This document shows, one piece after another, positions 8,499 to 17,068 of a DNA stretch of 64,000 nucleotides. This stretch comes from Micromonospora carbonacea (lineage in GTDB: Bacteria > Actinomycetota > Actinomycetes > Mycobacteriales > Micromonosporaceae), in contig NZ_JACHMZ010000001.1 of NCBI RefSeq assembly GCF_014205165.1, forward strand, positions 2,020,001 to 2,084,000. Reading direction: 5' to 3'. Numbering within the stretch: position 1 is the stretch's first letter; each line of letters starts with the position of its first letter. A program made the translations under genes and the position numbers. The notes beneath the pieces were generated by a model. It searched no databases. It was not told the DNA's origin and worked only from the letters and a program-made list of their open reading frames with translations.

Positions 8499-11362
8499 GG
8501 GCCGGTGTGGATCAGCGCCGCCCACAGTTCCGGGCGATCCGGGTGCGCGCGTCGCACCCGGTCGACAGCCCGGTCCAACGCGACGGCCGCGGTGTCCGCG
8601 TCGAGGCGCTCCCCGGCCCTCAGGCCGGCGTAGACGTCGTCGGCGACCTGCGCGGCCACCCGGTCGGAGACCGCCCACTGGCTGCCGATGACGTGCCGGA
8701 AGCCGGCCATCTGCAACGCCGCGGTGAGATGGATGGCCTCGTCGGGCAGGTCACGGCCGCCCGCCGCGGTGCGGCACGCCGAGAGGTAGGCGAGGTCGGC
8801 GCCGCCGGCCGACCGGCTGCGGGCGGCGAGACGGCCGGCCAGGTCCAGGACGCTGAGCCTGCCGTCGACCAGGCGGAGGGCGGCCGCGCTGGGTCGCTCG
8901 AAGTCCTGGTCGCCGTGACAGGCGAAGTGCGCCCACCCGTGCTGTCCGAGCGCGGTCAGCACCCCCTCGACGGTGGCGTTGCGGCCGGTCAGCACCCGTA
9001 GGCCGGGCACGTGCGAGCTGACCGCGCGCAGCTCGTCGCTGACCGCCGGCAGCGGCGCCTGGCCGGGCAGCACGCCGAGTCCCACCGCGAACGCCCGCGG
9101 TGGTCCGGGCGACGCCGAGGCGGCGCGGGCGCGCAGCAGCGCCGTCAGGCTCGGGGTGTACGACGACACGCACCGAGCGGCGACCGAGATCCGGCGTTTC
9201 GCGGCGAGCGGCGCGCTCGCCCCGAACCGGCCGGCAGCGTGCAGCGGCAGCATCGTCAGCGGCCCGGTCGGGCACCACCACACCCGGTGCCGCCGATCCG
9301 GCGCGCTGCCGAGGACGTCGTCGAGGGCCGCGCAGACGGGCTCCCCGACGGTGTCCCAGAGCCACCGTTGCAGCGTCACCAGCGTCTGGCGCAGCGCGAC
9401 CCGCTCGGCCGGCCCGCCGCCCTCCTCCACCGCCCGCTGGGCCTTGAGGAACGCCACGGCGCGCTGCTGTGCCGTGTCGTGGGACAGCCACGGCAGCGGC
9501 ACCGCGCGTACCCCGTCGGCGGTGACGATGATCGCGTCGCTGCGCCACCGCGAGGTGTTGACCAGCACCGCCGCGCCGCCGGCGGTCGCCGGTTGCAGGT
9601 CGGCGAACGACGGCGGACGGAGGAAGCCCGCGAAGCCCGGCCGGCGGCGGGCCTCGGCCACGAGCTGCTCCCAGCGCTCCGCCAGCCGGCGGCGGTGACC
9701 GGCGTCCTCGGTCTCGGCGCGGTGCGGTCCGCCCAGCGCGCTGGTCAGCAGGTCGCGGCCCAGCTCCCAGCCCGGGTGGGCCGGCAGCTCGACGAGCTGG
9801 GCGGCCTCGGCGCCGTCCAGCTCCCGGCGCGTCCGGTCGAGCTCGTCGGCGAGCACGGGCGCGACCGCGGCCAGCTCGGACAGGTCGCTGCGGGTCTGCA
9901 GGGCCTGCGACCACAGCACCTGACGACCCTGCTCCAGCAGCTCCACCGCGCGCTCCGGCTGCCCGGCAGCGACGACCCAGGCGGCCGCGTCGCCGGCCAG
10001 GCCGGTCACCGTGGTCAGCCGCTTCTCCTGCACGGCGCGGTCCAGGCCACGCCACGCCAGCAGCGGCAGCAGTTCCACGGCGGCGACGTACGCCTCCAGG
10101 GCCAGCTCCGCGTCGCCGGCCTCGGCGGCGGTCCGCGCCCAGGTGCGGGCCGCGGTCATCCTGATCTCGACCGCGCCCGCCCGGGAGGCCGCCGCCGACC
10201 GCCACATGCCGACCGCGGCGTCGAGGTCGGCGGGGTCGTGCGCGATCAGGTAGCGGGTCCGCAACGCCATGCCGAGCACGTTGAGGGCGCGCGCCCGGTC
10301 CGGGTGGCCGGGAGAGAACCCGGCCAGGGCGGCCATGCCGGTCTCCACGGCGTCACTGACCCCGGCCGGGTCGCTGCTCATCCGGGCCCGGACGAGCAGC
10401 GAGTGGGCCAGGTTGACCAGGTGGCCCGCCCGCTGCGTGTCGGCCGTCGGCGAGTCGACGGCCTCCCGGGTGCTGCGGATCGCCTCGTCCAGGTGCCGCG
10501 ACGAGTTGCTGCTGAGGCCGTGCATGACCAGCAGGGCGCCGTGGGTGGCCAGCAGTTGCGCGCGGACCGCGCCGACGGCCGGCAGGTCCTCGACCACCCG
10601 CCGGCTGACCCGGACCGCCTCGTGCAGGTCGGCGTCGTCGCCGTCGGCGCTCACCCAGCGCTGCACCAGCGCGATCACCAGCACGCCGTTGAGGGCGGCC
10701 CGGTCGACGTGCCGTTCGGGCATGGCGGCCAGGCCGTCCCGGCAGTGCGCGATCGCCTCGTCGAGGTCGCGTCGGCCGCCGGTCCGGGCGAAGCGCATGA
10801 CCAGGCAGAGCGCCAGCAGCTGCCGGGCGGTGAGCGCGTGGTCCGGGTCGGTGGAGCGGTGGATCTCCCGGCTGAGGCGGACCGCGGTGTCGATGTCGGC
10901 CAGCCGGCCGAACCGCTCGAAACTGAGCCGGTACACGTTCACACAGCGGATCAGCACGTCCGTGCGGAGGGGGTCGCTCTCGCCGGCGGCGGCCACCGCG
11001 ACGTCCGCGTGCCGTCTCGCCACCGACAGGTCCGACACCTCGCGCCGGTGCTCGAAACGGAAGCCGACGACCGAGGCGAGCTGGGCGTTGACGTACGGCC
11101 ACCACGGGTCGTCGGGCGAGGTCAGCGCCGTTGCCTTCGTGGCGACGGCCACGGCGGCGTCGAGGCGCGCCGGGTCCGAGGCCCGGCCGCGCAGCATCAG
11201 CACGGTGGAGAGCGCGGCGAGCACGTCCACCCGGGACGGATCCTCCGCGAGGAGGCCCCGCGCCAGGCCCTCGGCCCGGACCAGCAGCGACTCGTCACCG
11301 CTGTCGTTGTAGGCGACGACGAGCGGGTCCACCGCATCGGCGGATCCCGCTGCGGATGGCAC
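8495..11362 (-). CDS. TPR-repeat protein with C-terminal CHAT (caspase-like) protease domain
   Basis: About 955 residues from the proposed GTG at 11362; a second GTG at 11332 is equally possible and neither has a clear ribosome site. Residues about 30-560 are helical, Ala/Leu/Arg-rich TPR-like repeats. The last ~330 residues form a CHAT domain, with the catalytic His in 'HFACHGDQD' (near 816) and Cys in 'LAYLSACRTA' (near 863). The terminal 'FRHVIGSQWAVSD' motif is also typical. CHAT proteins are clan CD proteases acting as effectors in bacterial conflict and signalling systems. It is divergent from a small Cys/His protein and sits beside a kinase-phosphatase-vWA triad. The target is unknown. 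Confidence 0.9.
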   Translation of the reverse strand: MPSAAGSADAVDPLVVAYNDSGDESLLVRAEGLARGLLAEDPSRVDVLAALSTVLMLRGRASDPARLDAAVAVATKATALTSPDDPWWPYVNAQLASVVGFRFEHRREVSDLSVARRHADVAVAAAGESDPLRTDVLIRCVNVYRLSFERFGRLADIDTAVRLSREIHRSTDPDHALTARQLLALCLVMRFARTGGRRDLDEAIAHCRDGLAAMPERHVDRAALNGVLVIALVQRWVSADGDDADLHEAVRVSRRVVEDLPAVGAVRAQLLATHGALLVMHGLSSNSSRHLDEAIRSTREAVDSPTADTQRAGHLVNLAHSLLVRARMSSDPAGVSDAVETGMAALAGFSPGHPDRARALNVLGMALRTRYLIAHDPADLDAAVGMWRSAAASRAGAVEIRMTAARTWARTAAEAGDAELALEAYVAAVELLPLLAWRGLDRAVQEKRLTTVTGLAGDAAAWVVAAGQPERAVELLEQGRQVLWSQALQTRSDLSELAAVAPVLADELDRTRRELDGAEAAQLVELPAHPGWELGRDLLTSALGGPHRAETEDAGHRRRLAERWEQLVAEARRRPGFAGFLRPPSFADLQPATAGGAAVLVNTSRWRSDAIIVTADGVRAVPLPWLSHDTAQQRAVAFLKAQRAVEEGGGPAERVALRQTLVTLQRWLWDTVGEPVCAALDDVLGSAPDRRHRVWWCPTGPLTMLPLHAAGRFGASAPLAAKRRISVAARCVSSYTPSLTALLRARAASASPGPPRAFAVGLGVLPGQAPLPAVSDELRAVSSHVPGLRVLTGRNATVEGVLTALGQHGWAHFACHGDQDFERPSAAALRLVDGRLSVLDLAGRLAARSRSAGGADLAYLSACRTAAGGRDLPDEAIHLTAALQMAGFRHVIGSQWAVSDRVAAQVADDVYAGLRAGERLDADTAAVALDRAVDRVRRAHPDRPELWAALIHTGP

Positions 11363-11406
11363 CGACTCAGTAGATTCGACAGGAGCCGGGGCGTCAACCG
11401 ACGGGA

Positions 11407-11796
11407 GTGTCGTGGATGGAGCAACGCCGTCTGCTGGCCCAGCTGTGCGCCGCCGTGCCGATCCTGCGCGAGCACGCGGAGGCGGGGCTGTGGACCGACC
11501 TGCTCGACGAGGCGCTCGACGACCTGGCCGCCGGCAGACCGGTGGCCGAGGTCTGCCGGCAGCTCGGCTGGGCGGTCGAGGCCGAGGCTGAGACCGAGAC
11601 CGAACGCGGCGTCGGCGAGTCGGTTCCCGACCACGCCGGGGGCGCCCGGCTGGAGGGGCTCGCGCCGGTGGTGCTGGACGGCGGCTACCGCTGCCCGCGT
11701 CACCGGTGCACGCGCCGGGCGCACCGCGACGACCAGGGCCGGGTGCCGCACTGCGCGCTGGCCGGGACGCCGATGACGTACCGGTCCGAGCCATGA
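11407..11796 (+). CDS. small Cys/His-rich hypothetical protein
   Basis: 129 residues from GTG 11407 (ATG 11416 is an alternative). The N-terminal half is an acidic helical domain ('LLAQLCAAVPILREHAEAGL', then 'AEVCRQLGW') resembling the small death-like or effector-associated adaptor domains of actinobacterial conflict systems. The C-terminus has 'YRCPRHRCTRRAHRDD' and a final Cys in 'VPHCALAGTPM', suggesting a zinc-ribbon-like fold. It overlaps the next gene by four bases (ATGA) and is divergent from the CHAT gene, with start codons only about 45 bases apart. I do not recognise a named family; the adaptor reading is inference. Confidence 0.75.
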   Translation: MSWMEQRRLLAQLCAAVPILREHAEAGLWTDLLDEALDDLAAGRPVAEVCRQLGWAVEAEAETETERGVGESVPDHAGGARLEGLAPVVLDGGYRCPRHRCTRRAHRDDQGRVPHCALAGTPMTYRSEP

Positions 11797-12767
11797 TCGA
11801 AGTGCTGCTGGGCGAGGTCGGGCGGCGCATCGAACACCGCTGGCTGACCCGGGCGTTCGGCCCCGCCCTGCTGTGGTGCGCGGTGGCCGCCTTCGCCGTG
11901 CTGCCGGGTCGCGGCTCCGTCCTCGACGTACCCGGCGCGGCGCGCGCCGCCGCCGACGCGCTCGATCACCTGAAGGGCCGGGTCAGCCTGGCCGTCGTGG
12001 TCGGGGCGCTCGTCGTCGCGGTCGCGGCGGCGGCCGCGGTCGGCGCGCAGGCGGCCGGCGGCGTCGTCCGCCGCGTCTGGCTGGGCGTCTGGGCCGGCCC
12101 GGCGAGCCGGATCGCGGCCGCGGTGACCGCCCGCCGGCGGGCCGCTGCCCTGCGGCGGCTCGCCGCGCAGCGCCGGGTGGTGCCGGCGGTGTACCTGCCC
12201 GCGCGTCCGACGTGGATCGGCGACCGGCTCCGGCTTCTCGACGACCGGGTGGCCGCGCAGTACGGGCTCCGCCTGGGCCTGATCTGGCCGCGGCTGTGGC
12301 TGCTGCTCGGGCCCGACGGGCGGACCGACGTGCTACAGGCGCGCGACCGGCTCGACCGGGCCGTCGGCTCGGCCGGTTGGGCGGTGCTCTACCTCACGCT
12401 GACGCCCTGGTGGTGGCCGGCGGCCCTGCTCGGCACGGTCCACGGTGTCGTCTCCTGGCGACGGGCCCGGTCTGCGGCGGGCCTGTTCGCCGACATCGTG
12501 GAGGCGACCGTCGACCTGCGGCACCGCAGCCTGGTCGCCGAGTTGGGCTTCCCGGTCGAGGAGGGCCGTCCGCTCGCGCCGTCCACCGCCGACGCCGTCA
12601 ACGACCTGCTGCACAAGGGTGCCAGCGGTCACGGGCAGGAGGCCCACACCGGTGCGGCGAGCGAGTTGACGCGGTATCCGTCGCCGTCCCTGGCGAGCGA
12701 CAGCCGGGAACGCCGGCAGCCGGCTGACGAGCCGGCGCCGCGCGGCTCGAACACCACGTTGACCTGA
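11793..12767 (+). CDS. membrane protein of unknown function in the CHAT/kinase locus
   Basis: 324 residues from the ATG that overlaps the preceding stop. There are hydrophobic segments near residues 23-40 ('ALLWCAVAAFAVLPG'), 68-90 ('AVVVGALVVAVAAAAAVG') and 190-215 ('VLYLTLTPWWWPAALLG'), separated by a basic Arg/Ala-rich cytosolic stretch. The last ~46 codons overlap the convergent kinase gene on the opposite strand and are low in recognisable structure, so this tail may be read-through after loss of an earlier stop. It is not assignable to a family. Coupling to the Cys/His protein implies the two work together. Confidence 0.75.
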   Translation: MIEVLLGEVGRRIEHRWLTRAFGPALLWCAVAAFAVLPGRGSVLDVPGAARAAADALDHLKGRVSLAVVVGALVVAVAAAAAVGAQAAGGVVRRVWLGVWAGPASRIAAAVTARRRAAALRRLAAQRRVVPAVYLPARPTWIGDRLRLLDDRVAAQYGLRLGLIWPRLWLLLGPDGRTDVLQARDRLDRAVGSAGWAVLYLTLTPWWWPAALLGTVHGVVSWRRARSAAGLFADIVEATVDLRHRSLVAELGFPVEEGRPLAPSTADAVNDLLHKGASGHGQEAHTGAASELTRYPSPSLASDSRERRQPADEPAPRGSNTTLT

Positions 12768-14254
12768 GGGTTCCCGTCGGCCGCCGTGCGCAGCCCGATG
12801 ATCTTCGCGCCGGCGAACGGGCCCCGCTTCGTCAACGCGGCGACGCGGGCGGCCTGGGTCCTGCTCGGGTCGTCCAGGGGCGGCGTCTCGTTGTTGATCG
12901 AGCAGAGGAAGCTGCGGACGGCGAGGACGGCGGCCTTCGTCCGGGCGGACGTCCGGTTCAGGCCGGCTCCCACCCTGACGTCGGTGAGGAGACAGACCTC
13001 GATCAGGGGAAGCCGGTCGCCGAGGTCGGGATGGGTCGGCAGGGACAGGTCGGGATATCCGGGCAGCCCCGCGGAGCTGCCGGTGGGCAGGACCAGACCG
13101 GGAATCCCCGTCGGCGACCCGGGGTAGGCGAACGGCGGGGCGGTGTTCCGCCACAGTCCGGTCGGCAGGTTCTGCCGGGTCGTGGGCGACGGCTCGCCGT
13201 TGGCGGTGAGCAGGCCGACCAGCGCCGCGATGGCGGCGAACGCCGCGACGACGAGCGGACCCCAGCCCCGGGTGGCCGGTCGGGGGCTCGCCGCCCCGGG
13301 CCCCGGGACGACCCGGCGCACGGGGCTCCACCGGGGCGCGTTGCGGCGCGTCGGGCCCCGGCGCGGCGGGGGAGCGGCCGGTTCCGCCGGCGGTGGCGTC
13401 GGCGGCGTGCGTCGGATGCTCCGGTCCAGGGCGCCCAACCACTGCTCCGGCGTCGGCCGGCGGTCGGGGGCGGGGTCGAGACTCCTGCCGGCGAGGGCGA
13501 CCAGCGGCCGGTCGAGCCGCCGCCGGGCCGCGTCCGGGTCACGTGTCTGCTGGTCACCGGCGAACAGGCGAACCGCGAGAAGCCCGAACTTGAACGCGTC
13601 GGTGGCCGGCGTGGCCAGCTCCTCGGCGTCCGCGTCCGGCACGTGCCACTCCGGGGTCTCGGCCTGCGCCAGCACCGAGTCGCCCGCCAGCCGCATCGCG
13701 TCGCAGTCGATGAAGTAGCACCGGGGCCGGCCGTCGAGGCTGAAGAGCAGGTTGTTCGGCGACAGGTCGCCGACGCAGACGCCGAGCCGGTGCAGCAGGG
13801 TCAGCGCCTCGCCGGTGTCCCGCAGCAGCTCGAGGCGCATCCGGTCGTCGACGTGCAGCCCGCGGTCGAACAGGTAGTCGTCGCTGTTGAGGAGGTACTG
13901 CACCTGCGCCAGGACGGTGTCCGGCCCGCGCGGCAGCCGGAGCCGGACCCGGAACCGGTCGGGCACCCGTGGCATCAGGAACCCCCGGACCGTGCCCTCC
14001 TTGCGGACGACCGCGGTGGGCCAGGCGGCGAGACCGAGCAGCGCGTCCGCGTCCGGTCCGGCCTCGGCGGCGAGCCGGACGAAGCGGTTCAACGTGGCGA
14101 CGTCGACGTCGTCGACGAGCCGGCTCGCGTACTCCTTGTAGACCCACCGCGGATCCTCGGCGAGGGCGTAGACCGTGCCCTGGCCGCCGGCGCCGATCCG
14201 GGTGCGCGGGCCGAGGGCGGACAGGCTCACCTCGGGCGGCAGCGGGCTGGTCAT
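12629..14254 (-). CDS. membrane-anchored serine/threonine protein kinase of the phosphorylation triad
   Basis: 541 residues. The kinase domain (about 15-280) has the glycine loop IGAGGQGTVY, Lys40 in 'WVYKEY', catalytic loop 'VGDLSPNNLLF' (Asp163, Asn168) and metal-binding Asp183 in 'FIDCDAM' in place of DFG. HRD is replaced by GD, as in the divergent kinases that partner vWA/PP2C proteins. A Pro-rich linker, one TM helix (about 331-350) and an extracytoplasmic domain of ~190 residues with several Cys follow. The ATG overlaps the PP2C stop (ATGA), so the triad is translationally coupled. The 3' end overlaps the convergent membrane-protein gene by 139 bases. Confidence 0.88.
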   Translation of the reverse strand: MTSPLPPEVSLSALGPRTRIGAGGQGTVYALAEDPRWVYKEYASRLVDDVDVATLNRFVRLAAEAGPDADALLGLAAWPTAVVRKEGTVRGFLMPRVPDRFRVRLRLPRGPDTVLAQVQYLLNSDDYLFDRGLHVDDRMRLELLRDTGEALTLLHRLGVCVGDLSPNNLLFSLDGRPRCYFIDCDAMRLAGDSVLAQAETPEWHVPDADAEELATPATDAFKFGLLAVRLFAGDQQTRDPDAARRRLDRPLVALAGRSLDPAPDRRPTPEQWLGALDRSIRRTPPTPPPAEPAAPPPRRGPTRRNAPRWSPVRRVVPGPGAASPRPATRGWGPLVVAAFAAIAALVGLLTANGEPSPTTRQNLPTGLWRNTAPPFAYPGSPTGIPGLVLPTGSSAGLPGYPDLSLPTHPDLGDRLPLIEVCLLTDVRVGAGLNRTSARTKAAVLAVRSFLCSINNETPPLDDPSRTQAARVAALTKRGPFAGAKIIGLRTAADGNPQVNVVFEPRGAGSSAGCRRSRLSLARDGDGYRVNSLAAPVWASCP

Positions 14255-15105
14255 GGCCGACCGGGCGACACCGGCCAGACGGCCAGCACGGTGCGATCGT
14301 CGTCCGACGACCCCCCGGCGAAGTCGAGCATCCAGGCGAGCCGGGTCATCGGAGGTGGCGTGGCCAGCCCGTCGCCGAACAGCCGCCCGAGGTCCCCGGT
14401 GCCGTCGCCGAGCGGCTCGGCGAAGCCGTCGGTGGCCAGCACCAGCACGTCGCCCTCGGCGATCGTCACCTGCACCGGGTGGACCTCGGCGGGCACCCGG
14501 GGCAGCGCGGCGACGCCGTCGGGGAGCAGCTCGTCCTGCGGGTCGGACAGCGCGGCGAACAGCGGCTCCCACGTGCCGTCGCGCAACCGCCAGGCGGCCG
14601 AGTCGCCGACCCGGACCAGCTGGGCGACGGCCCGACCGGCGTCGTCCGGCCGGACGAGGGCGACGACCACGGTGCTGGCCAGCAGCGCCTCGGCCCGCTG
14701 CGGATCGGGTTCGCCCAGCTGCCGGCCGGCGTACTCCACGAGCGCCCATCCCGCGCACCGCAGCAGGTCGTGCCAGTCGACGGCGGCGTCGGCGCGCAGC
14801 AGATAGTCGACGACCGTCCGGCACACCATGGTGGCGCCCAGGTGGGACAGCGGGGCGTTGGAGACCCCGTCGGCCACCACCGCGATCACCGAGCCGGCCG
14901 CCGTGGCCAGCGCGAAGTCGTCCTGCCGGGGCACGCCGGACGCCCGGTGGCCGGGCCCGCGCACCGACGCCGCGCGCACCTCGAAACCGGCCGTCGCCCA
15001 GCCGTCGATCACCGTGTCCGACCGGTACGGCTGCGTCTGCGGGGCGCGGGCCGGCGACTCCGGGCCCGGTGACCCGATCTGCGGAGGCGCCCAGTCGAAG
15101 GTCAC
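14251..15105 (-). CDS. PP2C-type serine/threonine phosphatase of the triad
   Basis: 284 residues starting at a GTG that overlaps the vWA stop (GTGA). PPM-family metal motifs are present: 'VIAVVADGVSNAPLSHLGA' (the DG motif), 'RVGDSAAWRLRDG', 'VLVLATDGFAEPL' and the terminal 'DDDRTVLAVW'. Cytoplasmic, with no TM. It should reverse phosphorylation by the neighbouring kinase. The vWA-PP2C-kinase order is the phosphorylation triad described with TerY-type vWA proteins, although no TerD-family gene is visible in this window. Confidence 0.9.
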   Translation of the reverse strand: MTFDWAPPQIGSPGPESPARAPQTQPYRSDTVIDGWATAGFEVRAASVRGPGHRASGVPRQDDFALATAAGSVIAVVADGVSNAPLSHLGATMVCRTVVDYLLRADAAVDWHDLLRCAGWALVEYAGRQLGEPDPQRAEALLASTVVVALVRPDDAGRAVAQLVRVGDSAAWRLRDGTWEPLFAALSDPQDELLPDGVAALPRVPAEVHPVQVTIAEGDVLVLATDGFAEPLGDGTGDLGRLFGDGLATPPPMTRLAWMLDFAGGSSDDDRTVLAVWPVSPGRP

Positions 15106-15779
15106 ACCACGTCCACGGCCATCCGGAAGCTGTCCGGCCGCTCCACGACCAGCTCCGCCGTGTCACCGCCGACGGCCTGCCCCGACCGGATGACGCTGCG
15201 GGTCAGGGCGGTGCAGAACTCGGCGATCGCGAAGCCCACCTCCACGCCCGGCGTGGCCACGAACGCGAACTCCGGCCGGGTCGCCACGTGCAGGATCGTC
15301 TCGGCGCGCGCCTCGCCGATGCCGCACGCGATGATGTTCGGCGCGGTCGGGTTGCGTTCCCGGTCGACCAACTCGGCATAGACCGGCTCCCACTCGCCCG
15401 GATCGGTCGGTTGCCCGTCGCTGAGGAAGAACACCGCCGGCCGGTGCACCGCGAAGCCCTCCCGCTTGAGGGCCCGCACATCGGCCGGGATCCGATCGAT
15501 CAGCAGGCCGAACGCGACGCCGTAGGCGGTCCCGGCCCGCACCGACAGCTGCGGCAGCGCCGTCTCGTTGCGCAGGTCGGACAGCGCCGAATGGACGATC
15601 ACGTCCTCGGAGAAGCCGACGATCGAGAAGCGGACCTTGGCCGCCGCGAGGGGCTCGCGCAGCAGTGCGTCGTGGAGCGATTGGAGCCCCGCGTTCAGCT
15701 CGTCCACGACCGGAGTCATGGAGGCGGACTCGTCCGCCACCAGATAGACCGGCAGCACCCGCCCGGCAGTCTCCGCCAT
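15102..15779 (-). CDS. von Willebrand factor A (TerY-like) protein of the triad
   Basis: 225 residues from ATG 15779, chosen for the GGGGGTG stretch before it; a longer frame exists but lacks a ribosome site. The complete MIDAS is visible: 'LVADESASMTP' (DxSxS), 'TAYGVAFGLLIDR' and 'FFLSDGQPTDPG' (metal Asp). The protein is a single vWA domain without TM, close to TerY. Such proteins bind Mg2+ and act as scaffolds or phosphorylation targets. It is the first gene of the vWA-PP2C-kinase operon; a TACGTT hexamer on the minus strand (15815-15820) could be its -10. Confidence 0.9.
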   Translation of the reverse strand: MAETAGRVLPVYLVADESASMTPVVDELNAGLQSLHDALLREPLAAAKVRFSIVGFSEDVIVHSALSDLRNETALPQLSVRAGTAYGVAFGLLIDRIPADVRALKREGFAVHRPAVFFLSDGQPTDPGEWEPVYAELVDRERNPTAPNIIACGIGEARAETILHVATRPEFAFVATPGVEVGFAIAEFCTALTRSVIRSGQAVGGDTAELVVERPDSFRMAVDVV

Positions 15780-15892
15780 GCACACCCCCGCAACCATCGC
15801 AAGTGGACGGCCCCAACGTAGCACCGGCTGGCTATGCGGGGGTGGCGTCGGGGCGGGGCACGGGCCGCCGGCTCAGGAGGCGGCAGGCCCGG

Positions 15893-16285
15893 TCACGATC
15901 CCTGCGGGGGGTCGGCCGGCTGCTGCCCCGGCCAGAACGGCCACTCCTCGAACGACCGGCACCGACCGTCGTCGGCGAATCGCACGACCCACAGGTCGCG
16001 GTACTCCTGCTCGACCGGATCGCCGTAGCGGACCTCGTGACGTGACACCGCCGTGTCGCCGTCGACCGCGACGATCTCCCAGGTCATCTGGAAGACCTCG
16101 TCGGGCCCCGTGCGCTGTTCCTCCCACATGCGGGCGATGGCGGGCAGACCCACGACGGGCGTCCAGTACGGCCCCTGCTGATAGCTCGCGTCCTCCGTGA
16201 AGATCGTGACCAGCGTGTCCGTTCCCGGTGTGCGCCACGCCTGCTCGTAGGCGGCGAGCCAGTCGCCGACGTGCTTCCTGTCCAT
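15893..16285 (-). CDS. SnoaL/NTF2-like domain protein
   Basis: 130 residues with the cone-shaped NTF2 pattern: an initial helix 'VGDWLAAYEQAWRTPG', 'TIFTEDASYQQGPYWTPVVG', helix 'AIARMWEEQ' and a closing beta sheet ending 'FEEWPFWPG'. Families with this fold are small hydrolases or isomerases, polyketide cyclases, or simple ligand binders; no catalytic signature allows a choice. It stands alone, 114 bases upstream on the minus strand of the vWA gene and separated from it by that operon's promoter region. Confidence 0.8.
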   Translation of the reverse strand: MDRKHVGDWLAAYEQAWRTPGTDTLVTIFTEDASYQQGPYWTPVVGLPAIARMWEEQRTGPDEVFQMTWEIVAVDGDTAVSRHEVRYGDPVEQEYRDLWVVRFADDGRCRSFEEWPFWPGQQPADPPQGS

Positions 16286-16378
16286 GCACCACAGCCTGCC
16301 ATCCCACCGCCCGTCGATCCTCCCATCCGGGCCACCGGCCCGGACCAGCGCGGGAACGGGCGCCAGAGTGCGCGGGTG

Positions 16379-17068
16379 TCAGCCGCAGCAGCAGTCGTCG
16401 GTGGCGGTGGCGGGTGACGTGGCCGGCGCGGTGGTCGGGGCGCAGCAGGTGTCGCCGCGCCAGGCGTCCCTGCCTTCCTTGACCGCCACGGCGGCGATGA
16501 CGAGGGCGGCGGCGGGGTCGGCCCACCACCAGCCGAACAGCGAGTTCACCGCGAGCCCGGCCAGCAGGACGGCGGACAGGTAGGTGCACAGCAGGGTCTG
16601 TCTGGAGTCGGCGACGGCGGAGGCGGAGCCGAGTTCGCGGCCGGCGCGTCGTTGGGCGGCGGAGAGCAGCGGCATGACCGCGAGGGAGACCGCGGCGAGG
16701 GCGAGGCCGACGGTGGAGTGCCCGGCTTGGTCGCCGTCGATCAGAGCGTGGACGGATTCGACGGTGACGTAGGCGGCGAGGGCGTAGAACGAGACCGCGA
16801 TGACGCGCAGGGCGGCGCGTTCGCGGCGTTCGGGGTCGACGCCGGAGAACTGCCAGGCCACGGCGGCGGCCGACGACACCTCGATGACGGAGTCGAGGCC
16901 GAAGCCGATCAGGGCGGTGGAGGACGCGCGGGCGCCGGCGGTGATCGCGATGATCGCCTCGACCACGTTGTAGGTGACGGTCGCGGCGACGAACAGCCGG
17001 ATCCGGCGGGTGAGGACTGCCCGCCGGGCGGTCGACGGGGGGGTGGTGGGCAGGGCGGTGGCGGCCAT
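16379..17068 (-). CDS. cation diffusion facilitator-like transporter with Cys-rich tail
   Basis: 229 residues with about five to six TM segments. 'IGFGLDSVIEVSSAAAVAW' carries the acidic residues of a CDF metal site, followed by 'SFYALAAYVTVESVHALIDG' and 'ADSRQTLLCTYLSAVLLAG'. The C-terminus ends in paired and triple cysteines ('DTCCAPTT' and 'TDDCCCG'), suggesting soft-metal binding. The ATG overlaps the stop of the upstream ArsR regulator (TGATG), so regulator and exporter form one operon, a typical arrangement for metal efflux. The metal is not identifiable; Zn, Cd, Pb or Cu are possible. Confidence 0.85.
   Translation of the reverse strand: MAATALPTTPPSTARRAVLTRRIRLFVAATVTYNVVEAIIAITAGARASSTALIGFGLDSVIEVSSAAAVAWQFSGVDPERRERAALRVIAVSFYALAAYVTVESVHALIDGDQAGHSTVGLALAAVSLAVMPLLSAAQRRAGRELGSASAVADSRQTLLCTYLSAVLLAGLAVNSLFGWWWADPAAALVIAAVAVKEGRDAWRGDTCCAPTTAPATSPATATDDCCCG

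Noticed and set aside
11363..11830. A longer N-terminus for the CHAT protein up to 11830
   Set aside because: It would be fully antisense to the Cys/His protein gene and consists of Arg/Pro-rich sequence typical of a shadow frame.
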